This document shows, in pieces, positions 28,953 to 37,069 of a stretch of DNA of 50,929 nt; position 1 is the first letter of the stretch, and the number at the start of each line of letters is the position of its first letter. Source of the stretch: an uncultured Gemmatimonadota bacterium (GTDB lineage: Bacteria; Gemmatimonadota; Gemmatimonadetes; Gemmatimonadales; Gemmatimonadaceae). Both the position numbers and the translations under genes were made by a program. The stretch lies in NCBI GenBank assembly GCA_946478895.1, contig CAMLDY010000010.1:1-50929 (forward strand). The letters are read 5' to 3'. The notes under the pieces are model-generated. The model saw only the letters and a program-made list of their open reading frames with translations. It did not search any database and was not told the origin of the DNA.

Positions 28953-29693
28953 GTGTCGTCCGCGCGCAAGCCGGTTCCAGCCTGCACAGTTGCTGTTACC
29001 GCTAGCATCCGCCCCGATGGCGATACCAGTCGTGTCCGGCTAACCGCCGCTTACGTTACAGCCCTCGAAAACGCAGGGCTCATACCACTCATCGTTCCGC
29101 CACTCTCGAGTGAAAAAGCGGCGGTTTCCGTGCTCGATTCAGTTTCCGGTCTGGTGCTGACCGGTGGGGAAGACGTCGATCCCGCCCTCTACGGCGAAAA
29201 CCGGCATGAAAAAGTACGCTCCGTGAACCCCGCGCGCGATGCGACAGAGGCGGCGCTGATCCGCGCCGCCCGGGACCGGGGGACGCCCGTCCTCGCCATC
29301 TGCCGCGGCGTCCAGATCCTGAACGTCGCGCTCGGCGGCACTCTCGTCCAGGACATTCCTTCGCAGGTCGACACGACGATCGATCACGACGAGAATGGAC
29401 CGCGCGACGCCAGCACCCACGATATCACGATTGAGCCCGGATCATTGATCGCCCGCGCGATTGGCACCGAGCAGCGGTCCGTCAATTCCTTTCACCATCA
29501 GTCGGTGAAGGATGTCGCGGCCGGCATGCGGATCACCGCGCGCGCGTCCGACGGCGTCATCGAAGGAATCGAGTCCACCGACCGGAACTGGTGGGCGATG
29601 GGAGTCCAATGGCACCCGGAGGAGATGACGGCTTCATCGGAGCCATGGGACCGGGGGCTGTTCCGGGCGTTCGCGCGGAAGCTCGAAGCATAG
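28953..29693 (+). CDS. Class-I glutamine-amidotransferase-like hydrolase (peptidase C26 / PuuD family)
   Basis: Protein of 246 aa of the gamma-glutamyl-gamma-aminobutyrate hydrolase family. The nucleophile elbow is AICRGVQILN (Cys), and the catalytic His-Glu pair is in GVQWHPEEM. LVLTGGEDVDP is the family's oxyanion-side motif. Start choice: GTG at 28953, with GAGAGATCAC upstream; the in-frame ATG at 28887 would read through the divergent gene. The downstream GT4 gene starts on the last base of its stop (TAGTG). Substrate is a gamma-glutamyl compound by family. Confidence 0.85.
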   Translation: MSSARKPVPACTVAVTASIRPDGDTSRVRLTAAYVTALENAGLIPLIVPPLSSEKAAVSVLDSVSGLVLTGGEDVDPALYGENRHEKVRSVNPARDATEAALIRAARDRGTPVLAICRGVQILNVALGGTLVQDIPSQVDTTIDHDENGPRDASTHDITIEPGSLIARAIGTEQRSVNSFHHQSVKDVAAGMRITARASDGVIEGIESTDRNWWAMGVQWHPEEMTASSEPWDRGLFRAFARKLEA

Positions 29694-30754
29694 TGGACCT
29701 GCCCCGGATACTTCACGTCGACTCCGGGCGCAGCTGGCGTGGCGGCCAGCGGCAGGTCTTCCTGCTCGCGACCGGTTTGCGCGACCTCGGCTATCGAACC
29801 CTCGTCGTCGCGCCGACCGGCTCGCCCCTCATCCGCCGCGCCGAGCACGCCGGCTTGCCCACTTATCGACTCACGCTGCGCGGCGAGTGGGACATTCGGT
29901 CCGCGCGAGAGCTGCGCGCCGTCGCCAGAGAATGGAACGCGGGAATAGTTCACGCCCACGACGCCCGCTCACACTCCATCGCCAGGCTCGCACTGCTCGG
30001 CAAGCGGAAAACGAAGCTCGTAGTGACGAGGCGCGTCGTCTTTCCACCCAAGCAGGTCCGTCTCAAGTACCGCCACGGAGTGGATGCGTTCATCGCCATC
30101 TCTGAGGCGGTCAGAAGCGTCATGGTGAAGGCGGGCATTCCGTCGCGGCTCATCGAGGTCGTTCATTCCGGCGTGCCCGCGCCGCAGGTGCGACGGCCGC
30201 GCAACTGGAGAAAGGAGCGAGGCTGGCCGATGAGCGCGGTTATCTGTGGCGTCGTCGGCGCGATGACCCAGGAGAAAGGCCTCGACATGGTCGGTGGCAT
30301 CGCGCGCAAGCTGCCCGGAGAAGTCTTTCGTCGCACGCGACTTGTACTGCTCGGCGGCAAGGGCAAAGGCGGCACGACTGTGTCGGGTGTCGAAGGATTC
30401 GACGCCGGGTTTGTCGAAGAGATCCACGACGCCATGGCCGGTCTCGATGTGCTCTGGCATCCGTCGCGATCAGAAGGATTGGGGACAGCAGTGATCGACG
30501 CGATGGCACTGGGGGTTGCCCCCATCGCGTTCGCGGTCGGGGGATTGCCTGAAGTGATCGAGGACGGAAAGAGCGGCCTACTCGTTCCCCCTGGCGACAT
30601 CGCGGGGTTCGTTCGCGCCGCGGCGGCGCTGATAAGCGACGACGGGTTGCGGGCAATGCTCGCGGAGGGCGCGCGGCTCAGAGCCCGCGAATTCGACGCT
30701 AACCGGATGATCCAACGTACGGCTGAGGTGTACAATAGACTGATGGCGGGGTAG
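29693..30754 (+). CDS. Glycosyltransferase family 4 (GT-B fold)
   Basis: Protein of 353 aa. The N-terminal acceptor domain begins ILHVDSGRSWRGGQRQVFLLA, a typical GT4 start. The C-terminal nucleotide-sugar domain has VVGAMTQEKGLDM and the EX7E-type motif in SRSEGLGTAVIDAMALGVAPIAF. It probably transfers a sugar in envelope-glycan synthesis. The chosen start is GTG at 29693, overlapping the previous stop by one base. The open frame extends to 29591, but that part lies inside the upstream gene. Confidence 0.88.
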   Translation: MDLPRILHVDSGRSWRGGQRQVFLLATGLRDLGYRTLVVAPTGSPLIRRAEHAGLPTYRLTLRGEWDIRSARELRAVAREWNAGIVHAHDARSHSIARLALLGKRKTKLVVTRRVVFPPKQVRLKYRHGVDAFIAISEAVRSVMVKAGIPSRLIEVVHSGVPAPQVRRPRNWRKERGWPMSAVICGVVGAMTQEKGLDMVGGIARKLPGEVFRRTRLVLLGGKGKGGTTVSGVEGFDAGFVEEIHDAMAGLDVLWHPSRSEGLGTAVIDAMALGVAPIAFAVGGLPEVIEDGKSGLLVPPGDIAGFVRAAAALISDDGLRAMLAEGARLRAREFDANRMIQRTAEVYNRLMAG

Positions 30755-30779
30755 CGACTTCTCGTTTGGCCCTCCTATC

Positions 30780-31574
30780 TTGCGTCAGCACCACCAACGC
30801 AGCCCCTCAGCACCGGACTCAAGCTTGATCTACATCTGCATCCCGACCTACAACGAAGGCCCCACAGTAGGTGTGCTCCTTTGGCGCATCCGACGGGTGT
30901 TTCAGGACTACTCGCGCGAGTACGAGATCGTCGTTTACGACGACGGCAGTACCGACGGCAGTCTCGAGACCCTCGAGCCCTACGCTGAGGTTATTCCACT
31001 TACCGTAATCCGGGGCGAAAAGCGCGGCGGCTACGGCTACGCGCTCGATCGCCTGGTGCGGGAAGTTTCGCGTCGCACCCGCTACGCGCGGCGTGATGCG
31101 CTGATCGTGATGCAGGCCGATTTCACGGACCAGCCCGAGCACATTCCGGAGCTCGTCAAGCGATTCGAGGGTGGCGCCGACATCGTCGCTGCCCGGCAGG
31201 AGATGGCCGAAGCGCCGGCACCGGTGCGCAGGCTGCACGCTTTTGCGAACTGGATGCAGCGTGCCGGACTGCCCCGCACCGACGCGGCGGATCCATTCAC
31301 CACCTTCCGTCTTTACCGCATCTCGGTTCTTCGCGAGCTGCTCAAATCGTTGGCGGACAAGCCGATAGTCACCGGCAACGGTTGGGCGGCGAATGCGGAG
31401 CTGCTGCTCAAGACGCGGCCATTCGCGCGTCGTGTCGAGAACGTGGACCTCGCGCCGCGGTACGATGTTCGCACTCGGGAGACGCGAGTCAGACCATTCG
31501 CAGACGCCATGAATCTTTTTCGTTTTTCCCGCAAAGCCAGAACATTCGCTCCGTCAGCCGGAGGTGCAGCGTGA
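30780..31574 (+). CDS. Glycosyltransferase family 2 (dolichyl/polyprenyl-phosphate-type)
   Basis: Protein of 264 aa with a GT-A fold: YICIPTYNEGPTVG, the nucleotide-binding VYDDGSTDGS and an acidic MQADFTDQPEHI segment in place of the DXD region, resembling polyprenyl-phosphate sugar synthases. It lacks C-terminal membrane segments. The open frame begins at a TTG (30780); another TTG at 30825 lies just before the conserved IYICIPTYNE and may be the true start. It is 25 bp after the GT4 gene and overlaps the DUF3108 gene (GTGA). Confidence 0.85.
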   Translation: MRQHHQRSPSAPDSSLIYICIPTYNEGPTVGVLLWRIRRVFQDYSREYEIVVYDDGSTDGSLETLEPYAEVIPLTVIRGEKRGGYGYALDRLVREVSRRTRYARRDALIVMQADFTDQPEHIPELVKRFEGGADIVAARQEMAEAPAPVRRLHAFANWMQRAGLPRTDAADPFTTFRLYRISVLRELLKSLADKPIVTGNGWAANAELLLKTRPFARRVENVDLAPRYDVRTRETRVRPFADAMNLFRFSRKARTFAPSAGGAA

Positions 31575-32368
31575 CATCGCGCACCCTGCTGTCGCGTGCC
31601 GTACTTGTGCTTGCCGCAACCGCCACCTCGGCGTGGGCTCAGACGCCGTCGACGGGAAACGCCCAGAACGTCGCCGCGTCGTCAGTCAAACGCGCCGAGG
31701 TGCCGTTCGGGCCGGGTGAGCGCATGGAGTACGACGTCAAGTTTGGGGCGCTCAAAGTCGGCAGTGCCCACATGGAAGTCGTCGCCCTCGACAATATTCG
31801 CGGTCGCGCCGCATGGCATACCGCGTTCTGGGTGCGCGGCGGCAACTTCCTCTATCGGGTGAACGACGTTTACGAGAGCTGGATGGACGCCGAGACGCTG
31901 TCGTCTCTGCGCTTCGTCCAGGATCTCGAGGAAGGTGGGAAGGACACCGAGCGCCGCTTCGAGATTTATCCGGAGCGCGCCATCTTCATTCAGACGTCGA
32001 AGAAGCCTGCCAAGGAAGAGAAATCGGTCAGCCAGCCGCTCGACGATGGGTCGTTCCTGTACTTCCTGCGCACCATTCCTCTCGAGGTCGGAAAGACCTA
32101 CGACTTCGATCGGTACTTCCGGCCAGACCGCAATCCGGTGCGGATCAGAGTCGTGCGCAGGGAGCGCATCAGAGTCCCAGCCGGCACCTTCAATGCGATC
32201 GTCGTTCAGCCGGTAATCAAAACGAAGGGCATTTTCTCGGAGAACGGGCACGCCGAGGTCTGGCTGTCGGATGATGACCGGCACATAATGCTGCAGCTGA
32301 AATCGCAGCTGAAATTCGGGTCGCTCAATCTCTATCTCAAGTCCTTCCAGCCATCGCCGAGCGCGTAA
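31571..32368 (+). CDS. DUF3108 exported protein
   Basis: Protein of 265 aa with a Sec signal (LLSRAVLVLAATATSAWA) and a DUF3108 body: FGPGERMEYDVKFGALKVGSA at the N-terminus and RIRVPAGTFNAIVVQPVI followed by EVWLSDD near the C-terminus. Periplasmic or outer-membrane-associated; molecular function of the family is unknown. The start is GTG at 31571 with GAGG spaced 7 bases upstream, overlapping the GT2 stop; the longer upstream frame is shadow sequence. Confidence 0.85.
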   Translation: MTSRTLLSRAVLVLAATATSAWAQTPSTGNAQNVAASSVKRAEVPFGPGERMEYDVKFGALKVGSAHMEVVALDNIRGRAAWHTAFWVRGGNFLYRVNDVYESWMDAETLSSLRFVQDLEEGGKDTERRFEIYPERAIFIQTSKKPAKEEKSVSQPLDDGSFLYFLRTIPLEVGKTYDFDRYFRPDRNPVRIRVVRRERIRVPAGTFNAIVVQPVIKTKGIFSENGHAEVWLSDDDRHIMLQLKSQLKFGSLNLYLKSFQPSPSA

Positions 32369-33408
32369 GCGGTAACCAGGGCCGAAATCCTCGCGGGAAA
32401 AAGGGCGCGGCGAAGAACGCGAGCGCGCCCGCCGCATCCCCTGTTTCGCCGCCGGCGGAAGCCGATCTATCCAGAGTTCGCACCGTTCCAATCGAGCGGC
32501 GGCCCAACAAGGTTGCCGCTTCGGAGTTCGCGTCGCCGCCCGGGAGCGATCGGAGCTTCTCCGCATTTCTCAAATCCCTGCCCGATGTTCTGGTCGCGCG
32601 AGACTTCCGCGCCGTAGTCGCCGCGATCGCGGACGCAGCGAGAAAAAAACGGGCGGTGGTGGTGATGCTCGGCGGACACATCGTGAAGACCGGACTCGCG
32701 CCGCTCATCATCGACTTGATGGAGCGCAAGGTCATCACCCACCTCGCCATGAACGGCTCGGCAGCCATCCACGATTACGAGATCGCCCGATTCGGTGCGA
32801 CATCTGAAGATGTCGCGCGCGGACTTGTCGATGGGACCTTCGGAATGGCGGAAGAAACCGGACGGGGGATGAACGAGGCGTTCACCGCCGGCATGAAGAA
32901 TGGCTGGGGGATGGGCGAGTCGCTCGCTCGCGCGCTCGGGAATCTTTCCCTCTCGAATCCCGAGCTATCGGTGCTGCTCGCTGCTGCCCGCCTCGGCGTT
33001 CCCTGCACCGTTCACGCTGCGCTCGGCGCCGAGATCATCCACCAGCATCCCGCTGCGAATGGCGCGGCAATCGGCGACACGAGTCATCGCGATTTCCGCC
33101 GTCTCGCTGCCTCGCTGCCGGCGCTGGACAAGGGCGGCGTGGCTCTCAACCTGGGGAGCGCCGTGATAATGCCGGAGGTTTTTCTCAAGGCGCTCACGAT
33201 CGCGCGCAATCTGAACGGCGGCAAACCGACCGGCTTCACTACCTGCGACCTCGACATGCAGCGCCACTACCGCCCGCGCGTGAATGTCGTCCAGCGTCCC
33301 ACCCAGGGAAGCGGCAAAGGCTACGAGATCACCGGGCACCACGAGATCATGGTGCCGATGCTGGCTTGGGGCGTTATAGAATCTCTGGACACGGATTCTG
33401 AGACCTGA
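32365..33408 (+). CDS. Deoxyhypusine-synthase-like protein; no standard start codon
   Basis: The reading frame gives a protein of about 347 aa. The core VMLGGHIVKTGLAPLIIDLMER, AMNGSAAIHDYEIARFGATS and DGTFGMAEETGRGMNE recalls bacterial proteins annotated as deoxyhypusine synthase family (NAD-binding Rossmann type); I hold that family link with moderate confidence. Conserved-looking sequence (FSAFLKSLPDVLVARDFRAV) lies up to 200 bp upstream of the first standard start (GTG at 32647), so translation must begin earlier. The best fit is codon GTA at 32365, which overlaps the DUF3108 stop as GTAA; a one-base change would make the usual GTGA. Bacteria usually lack hypusine, so substrate is unknown. 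Confidence 0.6.
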   Translation, partial: VSGNQGRNPRGKKGAAKNASAPAASPVSPPAEADLSRVRTVPIERRPNKVAASEFASPPGSDRSFSAFLKSLPDVLVARDFRAVVAAIADAARKKRAVVVMLGGHIVKTGLAPLIIDLMERKVITHLAMNGSAAIHDYEIARFGATSEDVARGLVDGTFGMAEETGRGMNEAFTAGMKNGWGMGESLARALGNLSLSNPELSVLLAAARLGVPCTVHAALGAEIIHQHPAANGAAIGDTSHRDFRRLAASLPALDKGGVALNLGSAVIMPEVFLKALTIARNLNGGKPTGFTTCDLDMQRHYRPRVNVVQRPTQGSGKGYEITGHHEIMVPMLAWGVIESLDTDSET

Positions 33409-33416
33409 TCACCGAC

Positions 33417-33596
33417 GACTGGCACCCCTAGTCAAAAAGGTGGCAGGTGGGAGAGGTGCACAGAGATGCTCTGGAGACAGTTTTTCTACTCGCCTTCTCG
33501 CTGCGTCACGCCACGCAGGAACGCGCCGGATAAGCTGATACCTGTGCCTCCGACCACGTCTCCCGCCTGCCACCTGGTGGACTACAGTGGCCAGTC
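33417..33596. repeat. 180-bp repeat with inverted ends (MITE/REP-like), copy 1
   Basis: Begins GACTGGC and ends GCCAGTC. The internal arms AGGTGGCAGGTGGGAGA and its complement TCTCCCGCCTGCCACCT extend the terminal inverted repeat to about 30 bp with mismatches. A second copy with roughly 85% identity is at 39511-39691. It carries no transposase. A 44-codon open frame from 33466 is shared in part with copy 2 but has no recognisable product. Confidence 0.82.
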
Positions 33597-33627
33597 ATGA
33601 GCAATCAGGTCCCCAGACTTCGAGGCC

Positions 33628-33861
33628 TTAGTAACGAGTGAGCCTCGTCCCCGAGAACCTCTCCCTGAGCCGCGCCGCGGTACCGGGGCTGAGAATCCGG
33701 ATTCCGAAGTACAGCAGTCCGCCCACGATGAGTACCTTGAGCGCGAGGCCAACGATGAAGAAGGTGAGGCCGATGATGCCGCCGAATAGCTTGAACACCA
33801 TGCCTACGGCGAAGAGGCCCAGCATGGCGAATAGGCCAATCATGAAGATGGCGCGTAACAT
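33628..33861 (-). CDS. Small membrane protein of unknown function
   Basis: Protein of 77 aa with two hydrophobic segments (AIFMIGLFAMLGLFAVGMVF and a second from IIGLTFFIVGLAL to VGGLLYF), ending in a basic tail (RLRERFSGTRLTRY). The ATG at 33861 has GGAG six bases upstream; the open frame extends ten codons further without support. It is divergent from thiO. No family recognised. Confidence 0.65.
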   Translation of the reverse strand: MLRAIFMIGLFAMLGLFAVGMVFKLFGGIIGLTFFIVGLALKVLIVGGLLYFGIRILSPGTAARLRERFSGTRLTRY

Positions 33862-33945
33862 GGTATTCTCCGATACAGTGTCTGGAATCACTACGATAGC
33901 CTGGCCGGCGTTGTTTCACGAGAGCAAAGAACCGGGTCTTCGAAG

Positions 33946-35010
33946 CTGAGCGCTGAAGTCATCGTTGTCGGCGGCGGGCTCGTAGGGCTCGCCGCCGCGG
34001 CAGCCATCGCCGAGCGTGGAATCGGGGTCGCCCTGGTGGGAGAGCCTCGTCGAGGTGAGGCGTCTCCCGCTGCCGCGGGGATGCTGGCGCCGTCTGTCGA
34101 GCGCGCAACCGGTGCCGCGCATGATTTTGCGATCGCGGCCCGCGACCGCTACCCATCCTACGTCGAGTTGCTTGCCGAGCGAACGGGAGTAAGGGTTCCG
34201 CTCAATCGCCTCGGCATTCTCCAGGTTGCACTCAGCGAGAACGGCATCAAAGGGCTCAAGAAAACGGCGCTCCCATCAACGCGCTGGCTCGACGCAAAGG
34301 AGCTCCGCGAGCTCGAGCCGTCGCTCGCGCACGCACGCGGAGCGGTGCTCAATCCCGATGACGGCTGCGTCGACAACACCATTCTGCTCACCGCGCTCAA
34401 CCGCCTCTGCGACGCGAGCGATCGGATCGAGAGAGTTACAGCCGCCGTCACAGGCGTTGCACCAGGAAACGACTCGTGCACCGTGGTCACCGCCACTGGC
34501 GAAGAACGCACGGCGCGGTGCGTCGTTCTTGCCGCCGGCGCATGGTCGGCTCAGATCGCAGGTGCACGCTTCGCGCAATACGTGCAGCCCGCGCGCGGCC
34601 AGCTCGTGTCGTACGGATCGGCGCCGATGCGTCACGTCGCCTACGGACCGCGCGGATACATTGTACCGCGCCGCGACACCACGATCGGCGGCAGCACCAT
34701 GGAAAACGCCGGTTTTGTCTCGGAGACCACCGACGCCGGAATCGCGAAAGTCAGAACAGCGGCGGAAGAAATCTGTCCGGCGCTCGGCGCGGCGCCGCCG
34801 GTGTCCGCGTGGGCGGGTCTCCGGCCCATCACGCCCGACATGTTGCCGCTCATCGGTGCCGATCCCGAGCACCCATCGCTGCTTTACGCCTGCGGCCATT
34901 CACGCAACGGCGTGCTGATGGCCCCCCTTACGGGGGATTTAATCGCCGATCTCGTGACAGAATCACCACTTAGCCACGACCTGTCACAATTTCGCCCCGA
35001 CCGCTTTTAA
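33946..35010 (+). CDS. thiO: Glycine oxidase ThiO (FAD-dependent amino-acid oxidase); non-ATG start
   Basis: FAD enzyme of about 354 aa oxidising glycine to iminoglycine for the thiazole of thiamin. The FAD motif VIVVGGGLVGLAAAAAIAERG is followed by SPAAAGMLAP, diagnostic of ThiO, and the C-terminal AWAGLRPITPDMLPLIGADP and GHSRNGVLMAP close the FAD domain. The dinucleotide-binding motif lies before the first standard start (GTG at 34036). The likely start is CTG at 33946, giving MSAEVIVVGGG, or an unseen frameshift exists. No other thi gene is in the window. It precedes lipA by 50 bp. Confidence 0.8.
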   Translation: MSAEVIVVGGGLVGLAAAAAIAERGIGVALVGEPRRGEASPAAAGMLAPSVERATGAAHDFAIAARDRYPSYVELLAERTGVRVPLNRLGILQVALSENGIKGLKKTALPSTRWLDAKELRELEPSLAHARGAVLNPDDGCVDNTILLTALNRLCDASDRIERVTAAVTGVAPGNDSCTVVTATGEERTARCVVLAAGAWSAQIAGARFAQYVQPARGQLVSYGSAPMRHVAYGPRGYIVPRRDTTIGGSTMENAGFVSETTDAGIAKVRTAAEEICPALGAAPPVSAWAGLRPITPDMLPLIGADPEHPSLLYACGHSRNGVLMAPLTGDLIADLVTESPLSHDLSQFRPDRF

Positions 35011-35060
35011 TGTAGATTCAACATGTCGACGGACTCTCTCCTCCCCGTCGGCCCCAAACG

Positions 35061-35969
35061 ATGCCAGACACTCTCTATCAGATCATGGGGCGTCACCGCA
35101 CGGAGCCCCTTCCCGAGCGGAAACCGTCGTGGCTCAAAGTGAAGGCGCCCGGCGGCCCCAACTACATGCGGCTCAAGCACTTGATGCGCGAGCTCGACCT
35201 CCACTCGGTGTGCGAGGAAGCGCATTGCCCCAACGTCGGCGAATGTTGGGAGCACGGCACCGCGACCTTCATGATCCTGGGCGACGTCTGCACCCGCAAT
35301 TGCGCCTACTGCGCCGTCGCCCACGGACGTCCGCCGAAGTACGACATCGCCGAACCCAGCCGCGTCGCCGAAGCAATCGCCGGGATGAACCTGCAGCACG
35401 CGGTCATAACGTCGGTCGATCGGGATGACTTGCCCGATTTTGGCGCCTGGGTGTTCGCGGAAACGATTCGCCAGATCCACGATCGCGTCCCAGGCTGCTC
35501 CGTCGAGGTGCTGGTGCCCGATTTCCAGGGCAACCAGGACAGCATCCGCACCGTTCTCGAAGCGAGACCCGAGATCTACAACCACAACACCGAGACAGTC
35601 CCGCGACTTTACAAGAAGGCGCGTCCAGGCGGACGCTACCCACGCGTCATGGATATCTTCCGCTACGTCAAGCGAACGGCTCCGGATATACCGACTAAGA
35701 CCGGGTTGATCCTCGGGATGGGCGAGACCATCGAGGAAGTTGTGGCCGTCATGCGCGACCTCCGCGCCGTGGACGTCGACATTCTGACGTTGGGACAATA
35801 CTTGCGGCCTTCGGACGCCCACATCGCGCTCGACCGCTACTACACGCCACAGGAATTCAGACAATTGTACGAGACAGGAATGGAGATGGGTTTCCGTCAC
35901 GTTGAATCAGGTCCGCTTGTTCGATCCAGCTACCACGCCTGGGAGCAGGTACAGGCGGCTGGCGTATGA
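35061..35969 (+). CDS. lipA: Lipoyl synthase
   Basis: Radical-SAM enzyme of 302 aa (EC 2.8.1.8) inserting two sulfurs into protein-bound octanoate. The auxiliary cluster site is CEEAHCPNVGEC (CX4CX5C) and the radical-SAM site is CTRNCAYC (CX3CX2C). The family C-terminus SGPLVRSSYHA, whose Arg-Ser-Ser-Tyr motif supplies the serine ligand, is intact. The stop overlaps the pdhA start (ATGA), so the cofactor-making enzyme is translationally coupled to pyruvate dehydrogenase genes. Confidence 0.97.
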   Translation: MPDTLYQIMGRHRTEPLPERKPSWLKVKAPGGPNYMRLKHLMRELDLHSVCEEAHCPNVGECWEHGTATFMILGDVCTRNCAYCAVAHGRPPKYDIAEPSRVAEAIAGMNLQHAVITSVDRDDLPDFGAWVFAETIRQIHDRVPGCSVEVLVPDFQGNQDSIRTVLEARPEIYNHNTETVPRLYKKARPGGRYPRVMDIFRYVKRTAPDIPTKTGLILGMGETIEEVVAVMRDLRAVDVDILTLGQYLRPSDAHIALDRYYTPQEFRQLYETGMEMGFRHVESGPLVRSSYHAWEQVQAAGV

Positions 35970-37069
35970 GCACCGAAGCCAAGCGCGCCCCAGCGCAGAA
36001 GCAGAAGGAAACGAAACCGCAGCCGAAGGGGGCCAAGCCGGCGTCGAGGAACAACGGCTCCGACGGCACCGCACCCATCGACCGCGGAATGACCAGCACC
36101 ACCAAGGAGCTGCGCCGCGAGCTGCTCCATTCCATGATGGTGCAGCGGCGCTTCGAGGAGCGCTGCGCGGAAGCCTACGCGCTCGGAAAAATCGGCGGAT
36201 TCTGTCACCTGTACATCGGACAGGAAGCAATTTCCACCGGCGTGATGTCGATGATTCGCCCCGATGACTACGTCATCACAGCCTATCGCGATCACGGCCA
36301 GGCACTCGCGCGCGGCATGAGCCCGCGCGCAATCATGGCCGAGTTGTTTGGCCGTGACACCGGGTGCTCGGGCGGAAAGGGTGGGTCGATGCACCTTTTC
36401 GACGCCGAGACGAATTTCCTCGGCGGGCATGGCATCGTCGGCGGCCACGTTCCCATCGCGGCCGGCGTCGGCTTCGCGATCAAGTATCGTCGCGGCAACC
36501 AGGTCTGCGTCTGCTTCTTCGGTGAAGCGGCGGTCAACATCGGCGCCTTCCACGAAGCCCTGAACATGGCCTCCCTGTGGGACCTGCCCGTGATCTTCAT
36601 CATCGAGAACAACCGTTACGGCATGGGCACCGCGATCTCCCGCTCTACAGCGAACGAGGATGTCGTCGTCCGCGCCAAGGGCTACCGGATGGAAGGCGAA
36701 TCGGTAGACGGTCAGGATGTCTTCGCCGTGCGCGACGTGATGGCGCGCGCGATCGAGCGCGCACGCAAGGAGAAGCGTCCGACTCTGATCGAGATGAAGA
36801 CGTATCGCTTTATGGGCCACTCGATGTCCGACGCGGTGAGCGGAACCTACCGCACCAAGGACGAGCTCGAGGAGAACATGAAGCGCGATCCGATCCTTCT
36901 ACTGCACAACAAGATGTTCGAGGCGGGCGAGCTCACCGAAGGCGAGATGCACAAGCTCGATGACGAGGCCAAGGCGATCGCCCAGGACGCCTGGGATTTC
37001 GCCGACTCGAGCCCGGAGCCGCCACTCGAGAAGCTGTACACCGACGTCTACTCGGACACGACATCCTGA
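35966..37069 (+). CDS. pdhA: Pyruvate dehydrogenase E1 component, alpha subunit
   Basis: Thiamin-diphosphate-dependent E1 alpha, 367 aa (EC 1.2.4.1). The first ~45 residues are a Lys/Pro/Gln-rich extension. The catalytic part has RRFEERCAEAYALGKIGGFCHLY and the ThDP/Mg motif CFFGEAAVNIGAFHEALNMA ending in IIENN (186-216). The usual GDG is GEA here, keeping an acidic metal ligand. The phosphorylation-loop region YRFMGHSMSDAV is present. It overlaps both neighbours (ATGA with lipA, TGATG with pdhB). Acetoin dehydrogenase E1 is the main alternative, but the lipA link and NRYGMGT favour pyruvate. Confidence 0.9.
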   Translation: MSTEAKRAPAQKQKETKPQPKGAKPASRNNGSDGTAPIDRGMTSTTKELRRELLHSMMVQRRFEERCAEAYALGKIGGFCHLYIGQEAISTGVMSMIRPDDYVITAYRDHGQALARGMSPRAIMAELFGRDTGCSGGKGGSMHLFDAETNFLGGHGIVGGHVPIAAGVGFAIKYRRGNQVCVCFFGEAAVNIGAFHEALNMASLWDLPVIFIIENNRYGMGTAISRSTANEDVVVRAKGYRMEGESVDGQDVFAVRDVMARAIERARKEKRPTLIEMKTYRFMGHSMSDAVSGTYRTKDELEENMKRDPILLLHNKMFEAGELTEGEMHKLDDEAKAIAQDAWDFADSSPEPPLEKLYTDVYSDTTS

